A stretch of DNA of 21,327 bases from Treponema sp. (lineage in GTDB: Bacteria; Spirochaetota; Spirochaetia; Treponematales; Treponemataceae), in the NCBI GenBank assembly GCA_018384055.1, contig JAHAZL010000096.1:1-21327 (forward strand), written 5' to 3'. Shown piece after piece: positions 1 through 8,225 of the stretch. Both the position numbers and the translations under genes were made by a program. Position 1 is the stretch's first letter; each line of letters opens with the position of its first letter. The notes under the pieces were generated by a model. The model was not told the origin of the DNA and did no database searches. It saw only the letters and a list, made by a program, of their open reading frames with translations.

Positions 1-93
1 AATTTATAGGGATGTGAATTCATAAAACTGAAAACGTATATTTATGCAAAATTATGCTTATTTTTATATGTCAGATTTTGCAAGGAGAATATT

Positions 94-1212
94 ATGAAAT
101 TTACCTTCGACAGAGATTCAATGCTTAAAGAAGTTTCTATTGCTCAGGAAATCATTTCCACTAAAAATGCAAATTCAATTCTTTCAAACATTCTCATCAA
201 TGTTCAGGACAATAGGCTTTTAATAAAAGCAACTGATTTGAAAATCAATTATGAAACACAAATTCCTGTTCAGGTATTTGAAGAAGGAAGCACCACAATT
301 TACTGCGACAAATTTCTTGGTATTCTCAATGCTCTTCCCTCTGGAGAAATTGAATTCAACCAGGATATTTCAAATGAACAGTCAGTAATGGTAAAGATCA
401 ATACTCTTGATAAGAAAAATAAATTTGAAATGAGATCAATGTCTCAGGAAAAATTCCCGGATTTCTTCAGTGCTGACAACGTTCCATACTTTGAAGTTTC
501 ATCAAAAGAAATAAAAGAAATGATTGCCCAGACTTACTTTGCCGTAAGTGAAGATGAAACCCGTTACTTTATGAACGGTGTTTATTTTGAAAAGAAGGGA
601 GACAACCTCAACCTTGTTTCTACTGACTCAAAGAGATTGAGCTTTGCTTCAAAGAAAGTTCTTGCAGGAATTTCTGACTTTCCTTCGGCTATTGTTCATC
701 CAAAGATACTTAACATAGTTCTCAAGCATGCTCCGGAAGAAGGAAATATTTTTGTTGCCGTTGTTGACAGAATGATTTTCTTCAAGTTTGGAAACTACAA
801 GTTTGGTGCAGTTCTCCTTGACGGAAACTTTCCTAACTATCAGCCGGTAATTCCAGAACATCAGGAACACAGTTTCCAGGTAGAAAAAAACGACCTTGTA
901 AATGCCCTCAAGAGCGTTTCTCAGATGGTTGATAAAAAGGCAGGAAGAATTTACTTCAACATTTCTGACGGAATCCTCAAGATTTCTTCTGCTCAGGCTG
1001 ATTTTGGTAGTGCAGATGCAGAAATTCCTTGTAAGTATGCAGGAGAAGAATATACAATTGCCATGAACTATCGTTATGTTGAAGAACCTCTTCGTGGAAT
1101 TAATACAGATGTAATAACATTTGAATTCACAGAAGAAATGAAGGCAGTTACCATGAGGCCTGAGCCTGCTTCAGATTATTTGCACATCATCATGCCAATG
1201 CAGAAAGAATAG
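94..1212 (+). CDS. dnaN: DNA polymerase III beta sliding clamp
   Basis: This is the ring-shaped processivity clamp that tethers DNA polymerase III to DNA in the cytoplasm. The 372-residue product has the usual full length of DnaN. It shows the three-domain clamp pattern, opening with MKFTFDRDSMLKEVSIAQ and ending in the typical beta-clamp tail PASDYLHIIMPMQ, where the conserved M-P-M/R stretch forms part of the partner-binding pocket. An AAGGAG ribosome-binding site lies 7 bases before the ATG. recF follows after 19 bases, the standard dnaN-recF pairing. dnaA would be expected just upstream, outside the window; the 93 bases before the gene hold no recognisable coding sequence and no good DnaA box. 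Identification is secure from family knowledge. Confidence 0.97.
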   Translation: MKFTFDRDSMLKEVSIAQEIISTKNANSILSNILINVQDNRLLIKATDLKINYETQIPVQVFEEGSTTIYCDKFLGILNALPSGEIEFNQDISNEQSVMVKINTLDKKNKFEMRSMSQEKFPDFFSADNVPYFEVSSKEIKEMIAQTYFAVSEDETRYFMNGVYFEKKGDNLNLVSTDSKRLSFASKKVLAGISDFPSAIVHPKILNIVLKHAPEEGNIFVAVVDRMIFFKFGNYKFGAVLLDGNFPNYQPVIPEHQEHSFQVEKNDLVNALKSVSQMVDKKAGRIYFNISDGILKISSAQADFGSADAEIPCKYAGEEYTIAMNYRYVEEPLRGINTDVITFEFTEEMKAVTMRPEPASDYLHIIMPMQKE

Positions 1213-1231
1213 GCTGCAGTAAAGTACAAGA

Positions 1232-2326
1232 TTGCCTTTCAAATCATTGACTCCATATAATTTCAGAAACCTCTCCAACGAGACAATTGATTTGTCTTCA
1301 CGGGAGGTTTTTTTTGTTGGCGAAAACGGACAGGGAAAAAGCAATTTTCTTGAATCCCTCTATTACTGTGCATACGGTTCTTCCTTCAGAACAAATCAGG
1401 AAAGCGAAATAATTAAAAACGGTGAAAGTGAAATGAGCATTCATTCCATGTTCACTGAGGAAAATAAAACCACCCACACTACCCTACTGAAAATTAAGGA
1501 AAAGAAAAAATCCATTGAGAAAGACGGAAAAATCATCCACGATAGAAAGGAATTGATTAATACAATTCCCTGTGTTCTTTACAGCCATGATGATCTGGAT
1601 TTTGCTGTTGGATCACCGGAAAGAAGAAGGTTCTTCATAGACCAATCCTTGAGCATGTATGATGTAATGTACATTGACTTAATGAGAAGGTACAGGAGAA
1701 TTCTAAAAAGCCGAAACCTTTGCCTTTCAGAAAGAAATTACAGCCTCATAGATTCCTACGACATTCAGCTGGCTCAAAACGGAATTGAAATACAGAAAAA
1801 AAGAAAGGCAGCCATTTTTAAATTCAATCAGATTTTCGACAGGATTTATGAAGAAGTAACTGGAATAGATGGAGTCCATGTAAGGTATTTTCCTTCCTGG
1901 AAAGAACCTGATGAAGGCATAAATTGTGACTATATTGTAAGGGAATACCTGCAGAAAAACAGGGATATTGAAGCAATGAGAAATACAACAATGAGCGGTA
2001 CTCACCGCGACAGGATTGTATTTGAAAGAAATGGATCTGCTTTCATTCCAAAAGCTTCTACAGGACAGAGAAGACTTGTATCACTCATCTTAAGAACGGC
2101 ACAGGCTGTTTTCTATAATCAGATAACAGGAAAGAAACCTGTACTTTTGATGGATGATGTTCTTCTTGAACTTGATCCTATGAAAAGGCAGAAAGTTACT
2201 TCACTCCTTCCTGAATATGACCAGCTTTTCTGTACTTTTCTTCCTGGGGAACCCTATGAAAATTACAGAAGGGAAAATACTTTTGTATATGAAATCAAAG
2301 AGGGAAACTGGAAAATATTAAAATGA
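1232..2326 (+). CDS. recF: DNA replication/repair protein RecF
   Basis: RecF is an SMC-like ATPase that works with RecO and RecR to load RecA at gapped DNA. The 364-residue product has the typical N-terminus (LTPYNFRN), a Walker A motif GENGQGKS at residues 30-37, and a C-terminal signature and Walker B region (STGQRRLVSLILRTAQ, then LLMDDVLLELD). Length matches the family. The start is a TTG, because no ATG occurs between the dnaN stop and the conserved NFRN motif, and the Shine-Dalgarno match is weak, so translation may depend on coupling to dnaN 19 bases upstream. Its TGA overlaps the ATG of the next gene by 4 bases (ATGA). The family assignment is firm; the TTG start is an inference. Confidence 0.95.
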   Translation: MPFKSLTPYNFRNLSNETIDLSSREVFFVGENGQGKSNFLESLYYCAYGSSFRTNQESEIIKNGESEMSIHSMFTEENKTTHTTLLKIKEKKKSIEKDGKIIHDRKELINTIPCVLYSHDDLDFAVGSPERRRFFIDQSLSMYDVMYIDLMRRYRRILKSRNLCLSERNYSLIDSYDIQLAQNGIEIQKKRKAAIFKFNQIFDRIYEEVTGIDGVHVRYFPSWKEPDEGINCDYIVREYLQKNRDIEAMRNTTMSGTHRDRIVFERNGSAFIPKASTGQRRLVSLILRTAQAVFYNQITGKKPVLLMDDVLLELDPMKRQKVTSLLPEYDQLFCTFLPGEPYENYRRENTFVYEIKEGNWKILK

Positions 2327-2862
2327 ACGAAAAAGTTTTTAATGCGGGATCCATAATGGAAATTCTTTTTTCCAATTTGAATGTGGAAGATTCCAGTAAG
2401 GCAGTTAACATTTCAAACGATTGGAAAAAAATAGTTTCAAAGATAAAGTCTTCCCCTGATATTGACGAAAAAAGAAATGAAAATCTAGGTTGCAATATTT
2501 CCCATCATTCGAGGGTTGTAGACTTGAAGAACGGAGTGCTTCTTGTTGAGGCAGATCATCCAGGATACATAAATCTTCTTCAGTTCTATAAAAATTTCAT
2601 AATGAAGGGATTTCAGATGAACGGAAACAAGTATGGAATAAAGAACATTGCATTTAAACTTGCAGGATCAAGGGGATTTTCAGAAGTTACTCCTGAAGAA
2701 AGGGAAGAGGAAGCAAGAAAGATTGTAGAAAGGAATATGGAGGAAGAAGAAAAGGGTCCAAAACCTGCTGAATCCGAGCTGCTTTCAAAAAGGAAAAGAA
2801 GGGAACTTCCTCCCGAGTTGAATTCCATATTCGAAAACATAGAAAAGGACTTTGAAAAATAA
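2323..2862 (+). CDS. DciA-like DUF721 protein, putative helicase-loading factor
   Basis: The 179-residue product carries a DUF721-type domain over about residues 10-115, with the conserved W34 and the GVLLVEADHPGYINLLQFYK stretch at residues 71-90. DUF721 proteins (DciA) are the ancestral bacterial proteins that act on the replicative helicase DnaB at initiation. The residues after 120 form a highly charged Glu/Lys/Arg tail that is probably disordered. The gene starts inside the recF stop codon (ATGA overlap), so it is translationally coupled to recF. A DUF721 gene after recF is a known arrangement in treponemes. Helicase-loader function is inferred from the family and from the position beside dnaN and recF; I see no catalytic motif. 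Confidence 0.8.
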   Translation: MNEKVFNAGSIMEILFSNLNVEDSSKAVNISNDWKKIVSKIKSSPDIDEKRNENLGCNISHHSRVVDLKNGVLLVEADHPGYINLLQFYKNFIMKGFQMNGNKYGIKNIAFKLAGSRGFSEVTPEEREEEARKIVERNMEEEEKGPKPAESELLSKRKRRELPPELNSIFENIEKDFEK

Positions 2863-2891
2863 AAACTTATCATTTTGTATAGGTTTTATTG

Positions 2892-2919
2892 TTGACCAAG
2901 TCTTAAAAATAATGATAAT
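2892..2919 (+). promoter_or_regulatory. Predicted sigma-70 promoter of rpmH operon
   Basis: A TTGACC -35 box (2892-2897) is separated by 16 bases from a GATAAT -10 box (2914-2919). This gives a predicted start near 2926 and a leader of about 43 bases before rpmH. A second TATAAT at 2949-2954 lacks a well-spaced -35. The placement in the 106-base gap between dciA and rpmH fits a separate transcription unit for rpmH-rnpA-yidD-yidC-jag. Confidence 0.6.
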
Positions 2920-2968
2920 ATCGATTACTAAAATTGAAATTATTTTAATATAATAGAGGAGTCGTCAT

Positions 2969-3124
2969 ATGTTACGTACATACCAGCCAAGTAAAGTAAA
3001 GCGCAATAGAAAGTTTGGTTTCCGCGCAAGAATGGCAACAAAAGGTGGAAGAATGGTTCTCGCTAGAAGAAGAGCTAAGGGACGCCATAAGCTTTCTGTA
3101 TCAGACGAGAAGAAGCCTTACTGA
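2969..3124 (+). CDS. rpmH: Large ribosomal subunit protein bL34
   Basis: The gene encodes a 51-residue, very basic protein beginning MLRTYQPSKVKRNRKFGFR and containing GGRMVLARRRAKGRHKLSV, an unmistakable bL34 sequence. It is a structural protein of the 50S subunit. An AGAGGAG ribosome-binding site (2955-2961) sits 7 bases before the ATG. The C-terminal tail SDEKKPY is a few residues longer than in the shortest homologues. It is followed 16 bases later by rnpA, the near-universal rpmH-rnpA pairing. Confidence 0.97.
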   Translation: MLRTYQPSKVKRNRKFGFRARMATKGGRMVLARRRAKGRHKLSVSDEKKPY

Positions 3125-3140
3125 GTTTAAGTGAAATAGG

Positions 3141-3506
3141 ATGGATACGGACTTGTTTAAAACAGGTTTTTTTAGGAGTGAAGAACATATAAAGAAACCT
3201 GCCGACATCCAGAAACTTTTTAAGACGGGGAAGAAAGTCAGCGTAAAGGGAGCAAAACTCTTTTTTATGTTGAATGATAAGAATATCAACCGCATAGGTT
3301 TTCCCCTTCCCCGTGGTTACGGCAACGCTGTAGAAAGAAACCAATCAAAGCGTTATAGCCGTGAAACATATCGTTTTTTTAAAGCACACCTGAACACCGG
3401 ATACGACATGCTTTTTTTAGTATATCCCGGAAATGACTCGTTCCTCTCGCGGTGTGAACAATTTAAGACATTATGCATAAAAGCTGGTTTATTAAAGGAC
3501 CTATAG
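3141..3506 (+). CDS. rnpA: Ribonuclease P protein component
   Basis: This is the protein subunit of RNase P, which assists the catalytic RNA in removing 5' leaders from pre-tRNA. The 121-residue product has the RNR-type motif at about residues 59-76 (GYGNAVERNQSKRYSRE), where the canonical second arginine is replaced by glutamine (RNQ rather than RNR), and an FKTG stretch near residues 27-30. Length is normal. Its 3' end overlaps the 5' end of yidD by 34 bases in another frame. The ribosome-binding site is weak (ATAGG), so expression may rely on coupling with rpmH. Confidence 0.93.
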   Translation: MDTDLFKTGFFRSEEHIKKPADIQKLFKTGKKVSVKGAKLFFMLNDKNINRIGFPLPRGYGNAVERNQSKRYSRETYRFFKAHLNTGYDMLFLVYPGNDSFLSRCEQFKTLCIKAGLLKDL

Positions 3507-3721
3507 AATTTCTTGTGAAATTCATGTGTCTTTTAATACGGTTTTATCAAGTTTGTATTTCTCCTTTTTTACCAGACTGCTGTCGCTATACGCCCAGCTG
3601 TTCCCAGTATGCTTTGGAAGCAATCAAAAAACATGGTCCCTTCAGGGGATTATACCTTGCTGTCAGGAGAATATTACGATGCAATCCTTTTCATGAAGGG
3701 GGATATGATCCTGTTCCCTGA
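3473..3721 (+). CDS. yidD: Membrane protein insertion efficiency factor YidD
   Basis: The 82-residue product has the YidD signature: IRFYQVCISPFLPDCCRYTP at residues 22-41, then PSCSQYALEAIKKHG and RILRCNPFHEGGYDPVP. YidD is a small, membrane-associated helper of the YidC insertase. The gene lies between rnpA and yidC, its usual place. The start is uncertain: the ATG at 3473 lies inside rnpA with no clear Shine-Dalgarno sequence, and an in-frame ATG at 3524 would still keep the conserved core. Confidence 0.92.
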   Translation: MHKSWFIKGPIEFLVKFMCLLIRFYQVCISPFLPDCCRYTPSCSQYALEAIKKHGPFRGLYLAVRRILRCNPFHEGGYDPVP

Positions 3722-3741
3722 TGGCATAAAGAGGATTTATC

Positions 3742-5553
3742 ATGGATAAAAACAGTATCATTGCCATTGTCCTTTCAAGTTTGGTCCTTATAGGTTCATT
3801 CTTCATTCAGAGCAAGTACATAGCTCCTAAAAAACAGGCACAGGCAGAAGCACAGGCTGCAGAATTGCAGGCAAAGAAAGAATTGGAAAAAGAAAAGGTA
3901 AAGGCAGAAAACGAAATGATTTCTGCTTCTTTTGCCGAAGAAACTTCTTCCACAGACGAAAATATTTCCGTAAAGGAATATGTAATCACAACAAAGAAAG
4001 CTAAGGTAGTTTTTACTAACAAGGGTGGAGATGTAACAAGCTACAGGCTTCTTGAACACAAGGACAAGGAAACTGGTGAAGGCGTAGAAATGGCAATGAA
4101 CATTTCTGATTACAACAAGGCCTTTACAACAACATTCGGCGGTTTCGACGGAGCAGTTCTTGATGACGTTTTCAACGTTTCAATGAAGGACTCAAAGACA
4201 ATCCTTTTCTACCGCGATTACGAAATCAAAGATTCAGACGGAAAACCACACAAATTTACATTCGGAAAGAAATATTCTTTTGCTGATGATGACTATGCTT
4301 TCAAACTTGAAATTTCAGTTCTTTCAAAAGAAGAAAATAACAAGCTTGATTTGGGTGGTTCAGCATACAGCATCAGGACTTCTCCACAGATTGGACCAAA
4401 ATATGACAAGAAGAACCGCTATGAAGTAAGGCAGTTTCTTGCATTGAACGGTGGAAAGAAAATAAGAAAGGGAATTTCCGACAAGGTTTACGAAATGGGA
4501 AACCTTGAATGGGCAGGTACAGGCGGAAAGTATTTTACAATGCTCATCAAGCCTGTTGCTCCGCTTACAATGAATACTTCAGTCAAGGCAATTTCTGAAA
4601 AAGGTGAAACAACTCAGGTAATGCTTTCAAGAAAAGCAATTACAGAAAAAAATGTTAACGATGTTTACTACATCTATGTTGGTCCTCGTCAGGAAGCAGA
4701 ACTCATCAAGTACAACGACCAGACAAAGAATGCCTGGGGACTTACAAATACAAGGTTCAACATGGCATTGCAGTCAAGCGGACTTTTTGCACCAATAGAA
4801 AGGATACTCAAGTGGTCCCTTGATAAGATTCACGGTCCTGTTGGAAACTGGGGTGTTTCAATCATCATCCTTACATTGATACTTAAGATAATCCTCTTCC
4901 CTCTCAACAAGAATCAGGCAGTTGGTTCCCTCAAGATGCAGGAGCTTCAGCCAAGAATGAAGGAAGTTCAGGAAAAGTATAAGAACGACCAGGCAAAGCT
5001 CGGTGCAGAAATGCAGAAACTTTACAAGGAAGTTGGATACAATCCAATGTCTGGATGTCTTCCAATGATAGTTCAGATGTTCATCCTTTTTGCAATGTAC
5101 AACGTATTCAACAACTACTTTGAATTCCGTGGTGCAAGTTTTGTTGCAGGATGGATTGACGATCTTTCTACAGGTGATTCAATCTGGACATGGAACAAGG
5201 CAATTCCTTTCGTTTCAGGATTCACAATGAACAACCTGAGGCTCCTTCCTTTCATCTACACAATTTCTCAGCTTTTGAACGGAAAAATTACACAGTTCGG
5301 AAATCCTGGAGCAGCATCAACACAGGGACAGATGAAGATGATGACATACGGTATGCCTATCATGTTCTTCTTCCTCTTTTACAATGTTCCTAGTGGACTT
5401 CTCCTTTACTGGACAACAAGCAACATCCTTCAGATTGGACAGCAGATTGTAATCAACAGCGTAATGAAGAAGAAGAGAAAGGAAATGGCTGAAAAGAAGC
5501 CTGTAAATGCCAATGAACTGAAGTTCAAGGGCGGAAAGAAAAAGACAAGATAA
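3742..5553 (+). CDS. yidC: Membrane protein insertase YidC
   Basis: YidC inserts and folds inner-membrane proteins, alone or with SecYEG. The 603-residue product has the Gram-negative layout: a first transmembrane helix (residues 5-23), an Ala/Gln/Glu/Lys-rich linker (about 29-58), a large periplasmic beta domain (about 75-330), and the conserved membrane core from about residue 345 on. The core shows SIIILTLILKIILFPLNK with K382 at the position of the essential groove arginine of Escherichia coli YidC, then NPMSGCLPMIVQM and PSGLLLYWTTSNILQI. The C-terminal tail is strongly basic, fitting ribosome contact. A GAGGA ribosome-binding site precedes the ATG. The long periplasmic domain separates it from short Gram-positive SpoIIIJ-type proteins. 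Confidence 0.96.
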   Translation: MDKNSIIAIVLSSLVLIGSFFIQSKYIAPKKQAQAEAQAAELQAKKELEKEKVKAENEMISASFAEETSSTDENISVKEYVITTKKAKVVFTNKGGDVTSYRLLEHKDKETGEGVEMAMNISDYNKAFTTTFGGFDGAVLDDVFNVSMKDSKTILFYRDYEIKDSDGKPHKFTFGKKYSFADDDYAFKLEISVLSKEENNKLDLGGSAYSIRTSPQIGPKYDKKNRYEVRQFLALNGGKKIRKGISDKVYEMGNLEWAGTGGKYFTMLIKPVAPLTMNTSVKAISEKGETTQVMLSRKAITEKNVNDVYYIYVGPRQEAELIKYNDQTKNAWGLTNTRFNMALQSSGLFAPIERILKWSLDKIHGPVGNWGVSIIILTLILKIILFPLNKNQAVGSLKMQELQPRMKEVQEKYKNDQAKLGAEMQKLYKEVGYNPMSGCLPMIVQMFILFAMYNVFNNYFEFRGASFVAGWIDDLSTGDSIWTWNKAIPFVSGFTMNNLRLLPFIYTISQLLNGKITQFGNPGAASTQGQMKMMTYGMPIMFFFLFYNVPSGLLLYWTTSNILQIGQQIVINSVMKKKRKEMAEKKPVNANELKFKGGKKKTR

Positions 5554-5582
5554 AGATAATAACTTTTTTAAGGGAGTATTAT

Positions 5583-6287
5583 ATGATATACGAATACGAA
5601 GGAAAGACAGAAAAGGAAGCCATAGAAAAGGCAGCTTCAGAACTCGGACTTGAAAAGGATCAGTTTGATGTAGAAATTCTTGAATCTCAGAAAAAGAGTC
5701 TCTTTAAGAATGGTTATGTAAAGATCCGCGTTCACACTTTAGATTCTCAGAATCAGGTTTCATCTGAATTTGACGGAAAAATTTCTGATTCAGTTTCAAA
5801 ATCAGTTGTTTCAAACCCAATGCCACAGGATGAATTCGAACAGAAACTGGTGGACTTTACAAAGACTGTTGTAGAAAAGATGGGATATGAAGTAGCTGTT
5901 GAAATCATGTTCCGTGAAGAAAGAAAAGTCGGAATCAAGCTTACAAGCAGTTCTTCTTCAATTCTCATTGGTCGCAAGGGAAAGAACCTTGATGCCCTCC
6001 AGCTCATCGTAAACATTTATGCAGGTCACCTTGGAAGGGAAGACATCCGCGTTATTCTTGATACAGAAAACTACAGAATCCGCCGCGAAGAATCTCTTGT
6101 TCGCCTTGCTTATGTAACTGCAGATAAGGTTCGCCAGAAGAAAACATCAATTCTTCTTGAACCAATGAATCCATTTGAACGCCGTCTTATCCACACAACA
6201 TTAAATGACATTGCAGATGTTGAAACCAAATCGGAAGGAGATGGTTTATATAAACAGGTACGCGTAATCTATAAGGGAGTACGCTGA
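5583..6287 (+). CDS. jag: Jag/KhpB-type RNA-binding protein (Jag_N-KH-R3H)
   Basis: The 234-residue product has three parts: an N-terminal Jag_N domain (residues 1-51, MIYEYEGKTEKEAIEKA and KKSLFKNGYVKIRV), a KH domain with GRKG at 130-133, and an R3H domain with the R200-x3-H204 motif (ERRLIHTTLND). Proteins of this family bind RNA and in some bacteria pair with a small KH protein (KhpA). The gene follows yidC after 29 bases with a GGGAG ribosome-binding site, the conserved yidC-jag order. Involvement in cell elongation or small-RNA metabolism is known from firmicutes and only inferred here. Confidence 0.93.
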   Translation: MIYEYEGKTEKEAIEKAASELGLEKDQFDVEILESQKKSLFKNGYVKIRVHTLDSQNQVSSEFDGKISDSVSKSVVSNPMPQDEFEQKLVDFTKTVVEKMGYEVAVEIMFREERKVGIKLTSSSSSILIGRKGKNLDALQLIVNIYAGHLGREDIRVILDTENYRIRREESLVRLAYVTADKVRQKKTSILLEPMNPFERRLIHTTLNDIADVETKSEGDGLYKQVRVIYKGVR

Positions 6288-6311
6288 TAAATCAAAGCCC
6301 GAGAGGTGCTT

Positions 6312-7073
6312 ATGAAAAAGCTGTTTATATTTATGGCTGCCGTAACTATCGGTAGTTACGCCTTTTCCTATTCTGCAAAAGATATTGTAGGGGAAAAAAA
6401 CTATGAAATCCTGAAGAAAGAAGGAAAAATTCAGGTCAACAGGTTCAACGATGAGTCAAACACCCTTGAACTTGTTCCTGATACTGAAGTTTCAAAAATA
6501 GTTTTTGGAGGATGGAAGAATCTTAACCTGACTGCAATGACTGGGGAAAACCTATATCTTCTTCCAAAAAACGGAACTTCCATTGAAGATGTTTCCGTTA
6601 TACTAAGGGCTGTAAGCAAGCTTGAAGGAACTGAATATTATTCGAACAGAAGAAAGCGAACAGAGATTCTGTACAAGAATGCCTATTGCATAAAGGATGC
6701 ATCGGACAGAACAAAGGTTCCTGACATGACTGAAGGAAATGCCGACGGTCAGGTTCAGTATTGCATGTTGGATGACCATTCACTTGGTAAGACAAATTAC
6801 AGAATTTCTTATGCTCAGAGGGAAAAAGAGGTGGCTGCAGAGTTTACCAATGTTTCCCCTGTGTCTTATGGTCCAATAAATGCCGTATCAAGCGGAAATC
6901 TGGTTATTGGAGCCGTATTCATTGACTGCGGCGATGAATATCTTGTTTACATGGCTCAGAAGGCGGATTTCTTTAGTCTTGGATTCCTTGAAGAAAAGAT
7001 AAAGAAATCGTTGCTTTCAAGGCTTGATGCCATTTACGGATGCTTTATGAAGCAGGTGGGAGGAGAAAAATGA
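6312..7073 (+). CDS. Exported protein of unknown function
   Basis: The ATG at 6312 is preferred to an upstream in-frame GTG (6306), because AGAGG lies 5 bases before it. The 253-residue product opens with a classical signal peptide (MKKLFIFMAAVTIGSYAFSY), probably cleaved near residue 20. The mature part is mixed alpha/beta with no cysteine-rich or catalytic motif that I recognise. It contains the segments GKIQVNRFNDESNTLELVPD and LRAVSKLEGTEYYSNRRKRT. It overlaps the next gene by 4 bases (ATGA), so both are co-translated and the product is probably periplasmic alongside the peptidyl-prolyl isomerase lipoprotein. I do not recognise the family; a role in envelope biology is only inferred from export and from the neighbour. 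Confidence 0.8.
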   Translation: MKKLFIFMAAVTIGSYAFSYSAKDIVGEKNYEILKKEGKIQVNRFNDESNTLELVPDTEVSKIVFGGWKNLNLTAMTGENLYLLPKNGTSIEDVSVILRAVSKLEGTEYYSNRRKRTEILYKNAYCIKDASDRTKVPDMTEGNADGQVQYCMLDDHSLGKTNYRISYAQREKEVAAEFTNVSPVSYGPINAVSSGNLVIGAVFIDCGDEYLVYMAQKADFFSLGFLEEKIKKSLLSRLDAIYGCFMKQVGGEK

Positions 7074-8164
7074 AAAAAATAATAGCTGTTTTGTTAACTG
7101 GTCTTGTGTTCCTTTCTTTTGGAGGATGCAAACCAAAGAAGGCAGAAAAGAAAACTACAACAAAAAAGGAGGCTGTGAGAAATATGAGCGGCGAAAAATC
7201 AATTGAAGGAAAAGAAGGTCTTTTTGCTGTAATCAATACAGACAAGGGAGAAATTGCAATTGAACTTCTCTATAAGGATACACCAATGACAGTTACAAAC
7301 TTTGTTGGCCTTGCAGAAGGAACCCTTGATGCAGCAAAAGGAAAACCATTCTATGATGACCTTAAATTCCACCGCGTAATTGCAGATTTCATGATTCAGG
7401 GCGGAGATCCTCTGGGAACAGGCGCAGGTGGTCCAGGATACAGATTTGGAGATGAATGGTGCGACAAGTATGAATTCGACAAGCCTGGTTACCTTGCTAT
7501 GGCAAATGCAGGTCCAAATACAAACGGTTCTCAGTTCTTCATTACACACGTTCCTACTCCATGGCTCAACGGAAAGCACACAATCTTCGGTATCGTCGTT
7601 GATGAAGAAAGCCAGGCAGTAGTAAATGCAGTTGCACAGGGTGACAAGATGAATTCCATCAAGATCTACCGCAAGGGTGCAGATGCAGAAAAGTTTACTG
7701 CAACACAGTCAGACTTTGACAGGATGGTAGAAGCTGCAAAGAAGGCTGCCATTGAAGCAAAGAAGAAGGCAAATGCTGCAAAGATTGCCTCTGTTGAAAA
7801 GGCTTTCCCAGGTTATGCTGTAGATGAAAACGGAATCTACTGGAAGACAAAAAAGGAAGGAACTGGCGACAAGTGCGGATCAAAGAAGATGGTAACAACC
7901 GAATACAAGGGATACCTTGTTGACGGTACTGTTTTTGACGGTTCTGCAAAGCTCCTTAAGGGTGGACACGAACCTTTGGACTTTATGACAGACGGCGGAC
8001 AGATGATTCCTGGTTTCGACATCATGGTACAGGACATGAAGCTTGGTGAAGTAAGAACTATTGTTGTTCCAAGTGACCTTGCCTACGGCGATCAGGGATA
8101 TCCTGGAGTAATCCCAGGCGGTGCATACATTGCATTCGACATTGAACTTGTAAAGATCAAATAA
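7070..8164 (+). CDS. Lipoprotein with tandem cyclophilin and FKBP peptidyl-prolyl isomerase domains
   Basis: The ATG at 7070 is chosen because GGGAGGAG precedes it and it gives a proper lipoprotein signal: MKKIIAVLLTGLVFLSFGGC, with lipid-bearing C20. Residues 50-200 form a cyclophilin domain (FHRVIADFMIQGGD with catalytic R102, MANAGPNTNGSQFFIT, WLNGKHTIFG). Residues 205-245 are an Ala/Lys-rich, probably helical linker. Residues 262-364 are an FKBP domain (EYKGYLVDGTVFDGS, MIPGFD, AYGDQGYPGVIPGGAYIAFDIEL) that keeps the aromatic and Asp pocket residues. Both halves accelerate proline isomerisation, so this is probably an envelope-anchored folding catalyst. It overlaps the preceding exported protein by 4 bases and ends the operon at a terminator. 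Confidence 0.92.
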   Translation: MKKIIAVLLTGLVFLSFGGCKPKKAEKKTTTKKEAVRNMSGEKSIEGKEGLFAVINTDKGEIAIELLYKDTPMTVTNFVGLAEGTLDAAKGKPFYDDLKFHRVIADFMIQGGDPLGTGAGGPGYRFGDEWCDKYEFDKPGYLAMANAGPNTNGSQFFITHVPTPWLNGKHTIFGIVVDEESQAVVNAVAQGDKMNSIKIYRKGADAEKFTATQSDFDRMVEAAKKAAIEAKKKANAAKIASVEKAFPGYAVDENGIYWKTKKEGTGDKCGSKKMVTTEYKGYLVDGTVFDGSAKLLKGGHEPLDFMTDGGQMIPGFDIMVQDMKLGEVRTIVVPSDLAYGDQGYPGVIPGGAYIAFDIELVKIK

Positions 8165-8191
8165 TTTCTACTGAAATCCATTAAATTTTAG

Positions 8192-8225
8192 AAGGCTGCG
8201 GAAAAATTCTGCAGCCTTTTATGTT
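8192..8225 (+). terminator. Rho-independent terminator after the PPIase lipoprotein
   Basis: A perfect 8-bp stem (AAGGCTGC at 8192-8199, GCAGCCTT at 8211-8218) with an 11-base loop runs into TTTTATGTTTT. It starts 28 bases after the stop codon. It separates the upstream + strand genes from the DnaA-box region. Confidence 0.8.

Noticed and set aside
1..93. Possible second half of an origin between dnaA and dnaN
   Set aside because: The stretch is AT-rich but contains no nonamer close to TTATCCACA; TTATGCAAA near 43-51 is too far from consensus.
7199..7579. Minus-strand frame opposite the PPIase gene
   Set aside because: No family resemblance or ribosome-binding site; the + strand encodes both isomerase domains without interruption.
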